Assembly: GCF_001939735.1 (NCBI RefSeq)
Contig: NZ_MJIL01000063.1
Coordinates: 1 to 39,700 of the forward strand
Reading direction: 5' to 3'
DNA: 39,700 nucleotides
From: Photobacterium proteolyticum
Lineage (GTDB): Bacteria > Pseudomonadota > Gammaproteobacteria > Enterobacterales > Vibrionaceae
Shown here: positions 32,598 to 39,451 of the stretch, one piece after another
Numbering within the stretch: position 1 is the first letter of the stretch
Layout: every line of letters begins with the position of its first letter
The notes under the pieces: model-generated
Databases searched by the model: none
Told to the model about the DNA's origin: nothing
What the model saw: the letters and a program-made list of their open reading frames with translations, nothing else
Translations under genes and position numbers: made by a program

Positions 32598-32652
32598 GGG
32601 AATATTTGCCAAAATCCAACACAAGGATGGTGCTGGATTTTGGTAAATACCC
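32598..32652 (-). other. Long stem-loop in the purH 5' leader
   Basis: TATTTGCCAAAATCCA pairs with TGGATTTTGGTAAATA (one G-U), extended by GGG/CCC, around a 15-base loop. It lies in the transcribed leader, 24 bases before the purH start, and lacks a U tract. Confidence 0.6.
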
Positions 32653-32713
32653 TCATTAGAATCGAAGAGTGCCAGCTCTCGGGTAAGGGCTGTGATTTTT
32701 GTCGCTGGTGCAT

Positions 32714-32742
32714 ATATTACATGAAATCCGACATCACGCAAA
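32714..32742 (-). promoter_or_regulatory. Predicted purH promoter
   Basis: On the minus strand TTTGCG (32742-32737), a 17-base spacer and TAATAT (32719-32714). The -35 lies within the PurR box. Confidence 0.55.
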
Positions 32743-32751
32743 CGTTTGCGC
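32736..32751 (-). promoter_or_regulatory. PurR operator
   Basis: ACGCAAACGTTTGCGC is a near-perfect palindrome matching the PurR box consensus. It overlaps the predicted purH -35, the usual repression geometry. It also lies about 60 bases before zntR, but control of zntR is not implied. Confidence 0.88.
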
Positions 32752-32808
32752 GGTGTGTTTTACGATGTTTACCGCAGGTGTTGGTATTTATAGAGAAATG
32801 GGTTGGGT

Positions 32809-33276
32809 ATGTATTTGATAGGACAGCTGGCAAAGCTGTGTGACGTCAGTAGCGACACATTAAGGTTTTATGAGAAAAATGGCCTGCTTAAGCCTGCGGG
32901 CCGCAGCGACAGCGGGTATCGCCTCTACAGTGAGGCTGATTTGTCACGGGTCAAGTTTATTATGCGCTCCAAGGCCGTTGGCCTGAGCCTGGATGAAATT
33001 CGGGAACTGCTGGATATTCGGCTCGAAGCCTGCCAGCACAGCTGTGCGGAGGTCAAAGCCATTACCCAGGCGAAACTGGATGAAGTCGACAAGAAAATGG
33101 CGGAGCTCAAGCGCATTCGCCTGGCCCTGAAGAAAATCAACGATGCCTGCTGCGGGCATGTCGATGACGATGCCAGTCATTGCTCTATTCTCGAGGCGCT
33201 GGGGGATCATGATGACGAGCCAGACAAATCTGATCCAAGTATTCAGTGCTGCTCAGGGCGCTGCAAAGGAGAGTAA
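32809..33276 (+). CDS. zntR: Zn(II)-responsive MerR-family regulator ZntR
   Basis: ZntR activates zinc efflux genes by twisting promoters with long spacers when it binds zinc. The 155-residue protein has the MerR winged helix (MYLIGQLAKLCDVSSDTLRFYEKNGLL; SGYRLYSEADLSRVKFI), a long dimerisation helix and the metal ligands of ZntR: H77, C79, C114, C115, H124 and C125. The C-terminus adds a Cys-rich CCSGRC not found in E. coli ZntR. ATG 32809 is preferred over the TTG two codons earlier. It is divergent from purH. No zinc exporter lies nearby, so its target is elsewhere. Confidence 0.88.
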   Translation: MYLIGQLAKLCDVSSDTLRFYEKNGLLKPAGRSDSGYRLYSEADLSRVKFIMRSKAVGLSLDEIRELLDIRLEACQHSCAEVKAITQAKLDEVDKKMAELKRIRLALKKINDACCGHVDDDASHCSILEALGDHDDEPDKSDPSIQCCSGRCKGE

Positions 33277-33357
33277 CCAGTCCGGTTATATCTGGTTGGG
33301 AAAGCAGAGAAACTGTGATAATTTCGAATTATCACGTAGTTATTGATAGGGAATGTC

Positions 33358-33639
33358 ATGTTAAAGGTAAATGAATACTTTGATGGTCAGGTGAAGTCGA
33401 TTGGCTTTGAAACCCAGGGTGAGCACACTAGTGTCGGGGTCATGGTGCCGGGCGAATATACTTTCGGGACTGCCGCGCCGGAGCGTATGACGGTCGTCAA
33501 AGGCGCGCTAACGGTGAAGCTGCCGGGGCATATCGAGTGGGAAACCTACAATGCCGGTGATGATTTCGAGGTACCGGGCGATTCGTCCTTCCAGGTCAAA
33601 GTCACGGACACGACGGCTTACCTGTGCGACTACCTTTAA
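33358..33639 (+). CDS. ppnP: Pyrimidine/purine nucleoside phosphorylase
   Basis: PpnP (formerly YaiE, DUF1255) is a small cupin-fold enzyme that cleaves many nucleosides with phosphate. The 93-residue product aligns end to end with E. coli YaiE ([35 protein letters not shown], ending YLCDYL). AGGGA precedes ATG 33358; an upstream in-frame ATG adds five residues without support. It probably aids purine salvage, which fits the purHD neighbourhood. Confidence 0.93.
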   Translation: MLKVNEYFDGQVKSIGFETQGEHTSVGVMVPGEYTFGTAAPERMTVVKGALTVKLPGHIEWETYNAGDDFEVPGDSSFQVKVTDTTAYLCDYL

Positions 33640-33662
33640 GTTGTTATACCTGTTATTGAGAT

Positions 33663-33692
33663 AAAAAAGCTTCGCCTCGGCGAAGCTTTTTT
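33663..33692 (+). terminator. Bidirectional terminator between ppnP and the fasciclin gene
   Basis: AAAAAAGCTTCGCC pairs with GGCGAAGCTTTTTT around TC, with A and T runs on both sides. Confidence 0.92.
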
Positions 33693-33699
33693 GATGATG

Positions 33700-34209
33700 C
33701 TATTGTTTCGGGATCAGTACGGTATCGATGATATGAATAATACCGTTGCTGGCCTCAATACCACCGGCAATGACCTTGGCACCGTTGACGGTAACGCTAT
33801 TCTCGCCATTTTCGATGGTGACAGTTCCTCCCTCCAGAGTCTTGGGCAGTTTCAGCATGCCGACTTCTTTGGAAGAGATGGCGCCAGGCAGGACATGATA
33901 CTTGAGCAGGGCCTGGAGTTGGTCTTTGTTTTCAGGTTTGAGCAGCTCGGCCAGCGCCCCTTCTGGCAGTTTGTTGAAGGCATCGTCGGTCGGCGCCAGA
34001 ATGGTAAACGGTCCTTTCCCTTCCAGCGTGCCGCTCAAGCCTGATGCACGTATTGCCATCACCAGCGTCTGGAAGTCGCTGTTGGTGGCAGCAACTTCAA
34101 CCAGGTTGATCTTTGGTTTTTCGTGATGAGTGGCAACGGCCAGGCCTGATAGGGTGAGCAGGAATAAAGCACTCAGTGAATAGGAAAGAAAGCGTTGTAC
34201 TGTCTTCAT
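33700..34209 (-). CDS. Secreted fasciclin (FAS1) domain protein
   Basis: This 169-residue exported protein has a signal peptide of about 26 residues (KTVQRF, hydrophobic core, AVA-T cut site) and one FAS1 domain. FAS1 hallmarks are FTILAPTDDAFNKLP (H1 region) and YHVLPG with NGIIHIIDTVLIP at the end (H2 region). FAS1 proteins take part in adhesion or cell-surface binding; no ligand can be assigned. It has a clear GAGGG ribosome-binding site and converges on ppnP. Confidence 0.88.
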   Translation of the reverse strand: MKTVQRFLSYSLSALFLLTLSGLAVATHHEKPKINLVEVAATNSDFQTLVMAIRASGLSGTLEGKGPFTILAPTDDAFNKLPEGALAELLKPENKDQLQALLKYHVLPGAISSKEVGMLKLPKTLEGGTVTIENGENSVTVNGAKVIAGGIEASNGIIHIIDTVLIPKQ

Positions 34210-34309
34210 TGGTTAACCCTCATTGTTATTGCTTGGTTGTTATCAGAGCTTTATACGTACAAAGAGGGAGTATGGTTCACGGAAGAAGGTGTGTTGTCTT
34301 AAAAACAGA

Positions 34310-34335
34310 AAAGGCCTGACACGAGGTCAGGCCTT
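34310..34335 (-). terminator. Minus-strand terminator left of the fis end
   Basis: AAGGCCTGACC pairs with GTCAGGCCTT on the minus strand and is followed by TTCTGTTTTTA. It lies 23 bases past the fis stop codon and terminates leftward transcription, as the fis operon needs. Confidence 0.8.
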
Positions 34336-34358
34336 TGACAGTTCGGGGTGAACCAAAA

Positions 34359-34376
34359 TTAGTTCATGCCGTATTT
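34359..34376 (-). other. fis: 3' end of fis and probable left attachment site
   Basis: On the minus strand AAATACGGCATGAACTAA encodes KYGMN and stop, the invariant C-terminus of the nucleoid protein Fis. Upstream of it, Fis coding sequence ends: the codons before do not give RKKLKK, so the rest of fis is displaced. A fis terminator follows at 34310-34335. In Vibrio, fis lies near purH/zntR. This is therefore the host remnant at the left junction of an integrated element (attL). The intact gene should lie at the right end, outside the window. Confidence 0.8.
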
Positions 34377-34412
34377 CCATTTTTCTTGTTTTTCTTAGTC
34401 TCAAATTATCTT

Positions 34413-34525
34413 GATTAGTTTAGCTAATCCCTTTCATATCAACGCTTTTTATGCGTATTGTGTCGTTCTTTGTCCAGCAGTATCTTAGTTTGTATATTAG
34501 AATGTGTGGGTTTAACTGTGGGTTT
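34413..34525 (+). promoter_or_regulatory. Repeats between attL and the integrase gene
   Basis: An inverted repeat GATTAG-TTTAG-CTAATC (34413-34429) and a direct repeat TGTGGGTTT at 34505-34513 and 34517-34525 (12-base period) lie between the attachment site and int. Integrase arm sites and excisionase (AlpA) sites occupy this place in related islands. Binding is inferred. The rest of 34377-34560 shows no other feature. Confidence 0.45.
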
Positions 34526-34560
34526 CATTTCCATGGATAACCCCCAAAAAAGGCTAAGGT

Positions 34561-35760
34561 ATGGCGTTAACAGACTCAAAACTCAAAGCCTTAAATGGCA
34601 AGAAACACGATAAATCACCTATCAAGTTGGCCGACCGAGATGGTCTTTCTGTTTATCACCGAAAGACTGGTACGTTGAGTTTCGTCTTTCGATATCGATA
34701 CAACGGTAAGCCGCAGGATTTGGCTTTAGGTACATACCCTGTGATGAGCTTAGCCAAAGCTCGGGAGCAGGTTGTTGAGTGCCGAGTAATGTTAACTGAT
34801 GGGTATAACCCAAAAGTCCAACGCCAGCTAAAGAAAGATATTCAGTTACAGGCGGTAACGGTACGTGATGCCCTGGAATATTGGCTTGAGAATTACGCAG
34901 CGAAGAACCGAGCCAACCATGAGAAGCACCGGGCACAGTTTAATCGGCATGTAATACCATTTATTGGCCACTTGCCGCTTGAACATTGTGAGACTCGGCA
35001 TTGGGTCAAAGTATTCGATGATATCTCTAATGGTACTCACTATAGGGCAGCGCCCAAGGCCGCAGGTTATATCTTACAAAATTGTAAGCAGGCTTTGAGG
35101 TATTGCCGTGTACGTCGTTTTGCCGTTTCTAACGCTTTGGATGATTTGACCATAGCTGATGTTGGTGAGCATCAGAACAAAAGGGATCGTGTTCTTTCAT
35201 GGTCTGAGTTGATGGACGTGTGGAGTTGGGCTCAGGATACCAAACACAATTGGTATTACCGTCAGCTTGTTTACTTGTTGGTAGTGTTTGGAGCAAGAAC
35301 GCAGGAAGTGCGTCTATCAACTATTGATGAATGGAATCTTGATACTGGTTTATGGACAGTACCCAAAGCAAACAGCAAGACTGATTCACAAATTGTTCGT
35401 CCAATACCTAATGAGTTAAAACCATTTATTCAATCCCTTATTGAGCAATCAGAAACAGGTTACTTACTTGGTGAGTTAAAACGCCCTGAAGCTGTTAGCT
35501 GTTGGGGCGGGTCGCTTTGTAAAAAGCTGGGGCACGTTGAGTCCTGGACACTTCATGACTTACGCCGAACATTCGCAACGATTCTAAATGACATGGAAGT
35601 AGAGCCTTATGTTGTTGAACAACTATTAGGTCACTCTCTTGGAGGTGTGATGGCGATCTATAACCGTTCTCAGCATATCGAAAAGAAGCGAGTCGCGTTA
35701 AACCTTTGGCTGACAAAGCTAACGAGAAATGAATTTTGTACTGTCGTAAATTTTAGGTAG
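34561..35760 (+). CDS. int: Tyrosine recombinase (P4-type integrase)
   Basis: This 399-residue integrase has an N-terminal DUF4102-like domain (about 1-95: KLADRDGLSVYH, FRYRYNGKPQDLALGTYP). A SAM-like core-binding domain and a catalytic domain follow. The catalytic set is complete: R246 (GARTQEVRL), H332 and R335 (LHDLRRTF), H358 (LLGHSL) and the nucleophile Y367 (IYNRS). Such enzymes integrate islands into 3' ends of tRNA or protein genes; here fis lies 185 bases upstream. AAGG precedes the start. The next gene begins 7 bases after its stop, so they are likely co-transcribed. Confidence 0.93.
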   Translation: MALTDSKLKALNGKKHDKSPIKLADRDGLSVYHRKTGTLSFVFRYRYNGKPQDLALGTYPVMSLAKAREQVVECRVMLTDGYNPKVQRQLKKDIQLQAVTVRDALEYWLENYAAKNRANHEKHRAQFNRHVIPFIGHLPLEHCETRHWVKVFDDISNGTHYRAAPKAAGYILQNCKQALRYCRVRRFAVSNALDDLTIADVGEHQNKRDRVLSWSELMDVWSWAQDTKHNWYYRQLVYLLVVFGARTQEVRLSTIDEWNLDTGLWTVPKANSKTDSQIVRPIPNELKPFIQSLIEQSETGYLLGELKRPEAVSCWGGSLCKKLGHVESWTLHDLRRTFATILNDMEVEPYVVEQLLGHSLGGVMAIYNRSQHIEKKRVALNLWLTKLTRNEFCTVVNFR

Positions 35761-35767
35761 GCCAGGT

Positions 35768-36499
35768 ATGAGTCGGATATTGATCAAATCACAAAAAGGG
35801 TATGTCCCTGATGAGCTGGATTCTTACTTAGAGGAGATTGGTGTGGGGTATTACCTTAATGAAAAGTTAGTAGAAGCGGAGTCTGCCATTGAAAACATAC
35901 TGTCGTCCGAAGCCAAGTTAACTGATTTTGATGATTCTGATTTTGAGAAAAGGCTGGAGCATATAGAGTGCGAAGCTAGCCGTCTAATTCTTGAGGGAGA
36001 AGTGGATGTTGATGATATTAATGATGATATTGACACTATACGGTCATGCGTCAAAGCGATAAGGCCATCTTTGAAAGCAATCAAGCCAATATTTGATGAG
36101 CCAGAAAATGTCATTTTAAACGAAATGCTAAATATAGCTTTTGCTCTTGGTAAAAACGTAGAACGGTTCAACCTTGCTTGTAACCTTGAAGAAATTATCC
36201 AAAAGGCCGTGCAGAGAGAGGCAGCATCTATTAGTCAAAGGAAAACTGGTTTATTGAATGTGAAGTACCAGTGTAAGGATGATGTTCAATCTATTGCTAG
36301 TCAGACGCTTAGTACTTATCCCTTAATTTCAAGACGAAGTTTGGCCATAAAGCTTGCTGGACACTTAGCCTCAGAGGGGATTGATGCCCCAGGTATACCT
36401 TACTTAAAAGAGTGGGTTAAGGAAGTAGATACCCGACCAGAAGGTTATAAGACCAAACGTTCATTTAAGTACGATTTGGTCTTGAAGCCCAGTCAATAA
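35768..36499 (+). CDS. Unknown satellite protein between int and alpA
   Basis: This 243-residue protein has no family that I recognise. The N-terminal half (about 15-110) is acidic and probably helical, with heptad-like stretches (EKRLEHIECEASRLIL) and an Asp run (VDVDDINDDIDT). The last 60 residues contain RRSLAIKLAGHLASEGIDAPGIPYLKEWVKE, reminiscent of a DNA-binding or replication-initiator helix pair, and a basic tail. No signal peptide or membrane segment is seen. It lies 7 bases after int. In phage satellites this slot often holds accessory cargo such as anti-phage functions; that role is speculative. Confidence 0.7.
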   Translation: MSRILIKSQKGYVPDELDSYLEEIGVGYYLNEKLVEAESAIENILSSEAKLTDFDDSDFEKRLEHIECEASRLILEGEVDVDDINDDIDTIRSCVKAIRPSLKAIKPIFDEPENVILNEMLNIAFALGKNVERFNLACNLEEIIQKAVQREAASISQRKTGLLNVKYQCKDDVQSIASQTLSTYPLISRRSLAIKLAGHLASEGIDAPGIPYLKEWVKEVDTRPEGYKTKRSFKYDLVLKPSQ

Positions 36500-36508
36500 C
36501 GCCACGTC

Positions 36509-36542
36509 CGTAATGAATGGTATATACATACCATTCATTACG
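36509..36542. promoter_or_regulatory. Perfect 15-bp inverted repeat upstream of alpA
   Basis: CGTAATGAATGGTAT pairs exactly with ATACCATTCATTACG around ATAC. It lies 10 bases past the preceding stop and 90 bases before alpA. Full symmetry and absence of a T run favour a dimeric repressor or activator operator over a terminator. Confidence 0.65.
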
Positions 36543-36631
36543 AGGGCCTCACATGATTATAGTCTCCCTTAGATAAATCAAGGCGCAATTAGCTCATTGC
36601 GTTTACTTGTTTTTTATGAGGAGAGACAGAA

Positions 36632-36817
36632 ATGAACGATTTTAAGCTGCTGAGCATTACCGATGTTTGTAAGTTGATTAATAAGGATCGCAGAACCCTT
36701 TGGGTTTGGGTCCGTGAAGGCAAGTTCCCCCAACCTCTCAAGATGAATGGTCGAACAATTGGCTGGAAGACTGAAACGTATACTCAGTGGTTGTCTGAGC
36801 TTGAGGGGGCAGAATGA
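36632..36817 (+). CDS. alpA: AlpA-family transcriptional regulator
   Basis: This 61-residue MerR-like helix-turn-helix protein carries the AlpA pattern: LLSITDVCKLINKDRRTLWVWVREGKFP, followed by a Lys-Arg wing ending WKTETYTQWL. AlpA proteins activate excision of P4-like islands and start the satellite programme. GAGGAG lies upstream. The gene overlaps the next one by ATGA. A strong palindrome 90 bases upstream may be its operator. Confidence 0.88.
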   Translation: MNDFKLLSITDVCKLINKDRRTLWVWVREGKFPQPLKMNGRTIGWKTETYTQWLSELEGAE

Positions 36818-37125
36818 GCATGATTTACAGAGATGAGTGCTCAGATCTTGGATTGCCTGAGCCAAAGATTGGGGAAAAACAAATTCATTACGTGATTAGA
36901 GCCATGCTCAATGGTCACAGGCTTGATACTCGAATGTGCCGTTATATTGGCATTGGTAATCTTCATAGCTTGGTGTCGGCTTTAACCAAGTTAAAGCTGA
37001 GCTTTAGCTTGAAGCATGAAACGGTTGCGTGTCCAAAGACAAAGAAAGTGTTATCACATCCCGTTGATGTGATTTGGATGACGCCTGAACAGATTGAAGA
37101 TTACTGGTCAAAGAAAAAGGCTTAG
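36814..37125 (+). CDS. Small winged-helix-like satellite protein
   Basis: This 103-residue protein overlaps the alpA stop by four bases and has GAGGGGG upstream; a second Met two codons in is an alternative start. The middle part (HYVIRAMLNGHRLDTRMCRYIGIGNLHSLVSALTKLK, about 25-61) has the helix spacing of the phage winged-helix family HTH_39. The C-terminus WMTPEQIEDYW is amphipathic. It may be a regulator or replication accessory factor. The assignment is tentative. Confidence 0.6.
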   Translation: MSMIYRDECSDLGLPEPKIGEKQIHYVIRAMLNGHRLDTRMCRYIGIGNLHSLVSALTKLKLSFSLKHETVACPKTKKVLSHPVDVIWMTPEQIEDYWSKKKA

Positions 37126-37147
37126 AACATTAGTCCTAAGCCCTCTC

Positions 37148-37185
37148 AGCTGGTGGTTAGTCTCGGCAAAGTCAGGCCGCCAGCT
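37148..37185 (+). other. Inverted repeat in the spacer before the primase gene
   Basis: AGCTGGTGG and CCGCCAGCT (one mismatch) enclose 20 bases in the 124-base gap between the small ORF and the primase gene, with outer CCCT/AGGG. It could be a weak terminator or RNA structure. No T run follows. Confidence 0.4.
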
Positions 37186-37249
37186 CATAAGGGATAATAG
37201 ATGATTTTAAGAAAATCGAAAGAGCTATCGCTCCTTATGGGAGGCGTAT

Positions 37250-39451
37250 ATGAATTTTGATGATATACGCCAGAACCTAAGAGGTAATGAATTTGAGTCC
37301 CTTAAAGCTTTAGGGGTAATTGTACCCCCTAGGGCAAATCAAGGGGGAGTCTGTCCTAACTGTGGTGGCCATGACCGTTTTTCATGGATTACCAGTGATG
37401 GAAGGTGGCTTTACAATTGTCGTCACTGCGGGGGAGGCGATTGCTTTAACTTAGTTACTAAACTTTGCGGAAATAATCCAAAGAAAGCAGCAGAAGTACT
37501 AATAGGAACAGCCAATCTTCAACCACGAAGAGAGCAAGTCTACAGCCATAATCAACTCGATAATAACCAAGGAAATATCAAAGCAGAAAAGCAGGCCAAG
37601 GCAGTATGTTTAGCACAATCAATCTGGGAGTCTAGATTTACAAGGACGGACCATTACTATCTAGAAAGCCGTGGAATACAAAATTTTGAAGTGAATGTCC
37701 TATCAGATGCCGTTACTACTGGCGGGGTATTGTTTGATGCTGGCTCAATTGTAATTCCCCTATTCGATGGAGATAAGCTAGTTAATGTTCAGCTCATCAA
37801 CGATTGTGGAGATAAGCGGTATCTTAAAGATGGCAAAAAAAGAGGCTGTAGTCATACCTTGTTAGCAGAGAGTCCTACTGAGATCTATGTATGCGAAGGA
37901 TATGCTACGGCGATAACGGTATGGCTTGCCTTGGAAAAACAGCAGCTAGTTGTCGTTGCGTTTGATGCTGGAAATATTCCCAATGTGGCTGATTCACTGC
38001 GAGAGCTTAAACTGCCACTTGTATTCATGGCTGATAATGACAAAGTAGGGATAGATAAGGCAAAACAAGCTGCGATTGATAATGAGCTGGTACTAAGCCC
38101 GCCATTTAAGCCGGGAGAGCAAGGAACTGATTGGGATGACTACCGTCAGCTTGGCTATGACGTAGCTAAGGCGATAGCTGAAGCAAAGCAACCAGCGAGT
38201 AGTACTAGCGGGGAAATGGTTATTGCTGCTGGTTCTTTAAGTTTCCCTGATTTAAACAGTAATGCCAAACCTATTGGTACATGTGCCAACCTTGCGGCAC
38301 TAGTAAATCATCTCGGCTACATTCCGGCTCAGAATGCGATGAACTTAGAGCTTGAGATGCTCAAAGATGGCAAACCTGTTGATTCTAGCTTGGAGTCAAA
38401 GCGAAGTTACTTGATTAGTGAATGTCTGAAGTCAGGGCTACCTAAGTCAGTAATTGATGATCATTTGATGGCACTGTGTGAACGTAATAAGTACCACCCT
38501 GTAAAGGCATATCTGGATAATGAAGTATGGGATGGTATCAAACGCATCGATAGCCTCATTGAAGCAATGAATCCCAAGGATATGAGGATAGCCAAGGCCG
38601 TAATGACAAAGTGGCTTGTAGCTTGTGTAGCGGCGCTATATGAGAGTCACTTTAGCTGTAAAATCGTTCCAATCCTACAAGGTGGGCAGTCATTTAAAAA
38701 GACAGCATTTATCAGTCGGTTTGCTAATGTTATCCCTGGTTCATTTTTAGAGGGGGCGGAGTTAAATCCGGATAATAAAGATTCCTTGTTGAGCTGTATA
38801 AAGTCATGGATTGTTGAGCTCGGTGAGTTGGAGCGAACATCTAAAAATAGCCAAGGAAGCTTAAAGGCGTTTATTACAAAAGCCAATGATAGTGTTCGAC
38901 CTCCCTATGGGCGTTCAGACATAAAGAAGATGCGTCAAACTACATTGATAGCCACAGTCAATGGCACTGAGTTTTTGAGAGATGAAACGGGCTCAAGCCG
39001 ATATGCCGTCATAGAGTTAGAGAAAGCCATAGATATGGTAACGGTCAACCACCTTCTAGGATGGGAATACCAAGATGGTAGGACTACACATATTGCCCCG
39101 GACAAATTAAAGCAGCTCTGGCTTGAGGCTAAATCCATGTATGAGAATGGTGCGTCATGGGAGCTGTCAGCAAGTGAGCTTGATGCTATTGCGAAGGTGA
39201 ACCAGCAACATAACTTTAAAGGTAATTGGTATGAGGTACTAGAAGGCCGCTTTGTTGATGTTGATATGGAGCATCGCCATTTTGAGTGGATGAAAGCTTC
39301 TGAAATTTGTAGCTACTTTGATATTGCCAATAATCATGTTCGTATGGTCGGTAAGGCTTTGAAAATGATGGCAGAGGATGGATTGCTTGAAGTAAAAAAG
39401 GGAAGAGCTAGAAGTACTCATTATAGGATTCCCGTTATTTCAGAGAAGTAA
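37250..39451 (+). CDS. Primase-helicase with zinc finger, Toprim and VirE domains
   Basis: This 733-residue replication protein has three parts. First is a P4-type primase zinc finger (C35, C38, C57, C60). Second is a Toprim fold with the metal-binding Glu in CEGYAT (216) and DND (262-264). Third is a C-terminal VirE/D5-like NTPase at about 415-600 with Walker B IVELGELE (521-528) and the motif NGTEFLRDETGSSRY. The P-loop reads GGQSFKKT (478-485), with Lys where Gly usually stands. The end (680-733) looks like a winged helix. GGGAGG precedes the start. It would replicate the excised island. Confidence 0.88.
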   Translation: MNFDDIRQNLRGNEFESLKALGVIVPPRANQGGVCPNCGGHDRFSWITSDGRWLYNCRHCGGGDCFNLVTKLCGNNPKKAAEVLIGTANLQPRREQVYSHNQLDNNQGNIKAEKQAKAVCLAQSIWESRFTRTDHYYLESRGIQNFEVNVLSDAVTTGGVLFDAGSIVIPLFDGDKLVNVQLINDCGDKRYLKDGKKRGCSHTLLAESPTEIYVCEGYATAITVWLALEKQQLVVVAFDAGNIPNVADSLRELKLPLVFMADNDKVGIDKAKQAAIDNELVLSPPFKPGEQGTDWDDYRQLGYDVAKAIAEAKQPASSTSGEMVIAAGSLSFPDLNSNAKPIGTCANLAALVNHLGYIPAQNAMNLELEMLKDGKPVDSSLESKRSYLISECLKSGLPKSVIDDHLMALCERNKYHPVKAYLDNEVWDGIKRIDSLIEAMNPKDMRIAKAVMTKWLVACVAALYESHFSCKIVPILQGGQSFKKTAFISRFANVIPGSFLEGAELNPDNKDSLLSCIKSWIVELGELERTSKNSQGSLKAFITKANDSVRPPYGRSDIKKMRQTTLIATVNGTEFLRDETGSSRYAVIELEKAIDMVTVNHLLGWEYQDGRTTHIAPDKLKQLWLEAKSMYENGASWELSASELDAIAKVNQQHNFKGNWYEVLEGRFVDVDMEHRHFEWMKASEICSYFDIANNHVRMVGKALKMMAEDGLLEVKKGRARSTHYRIPVISEK

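Noticed and set aside
32528..32713. 61-codon minus-strand frame in the purH leader
   Set aside because: It is formed by the stem-loop sequence, overlaps the purH start out of frame, and has no regulatory codon run.
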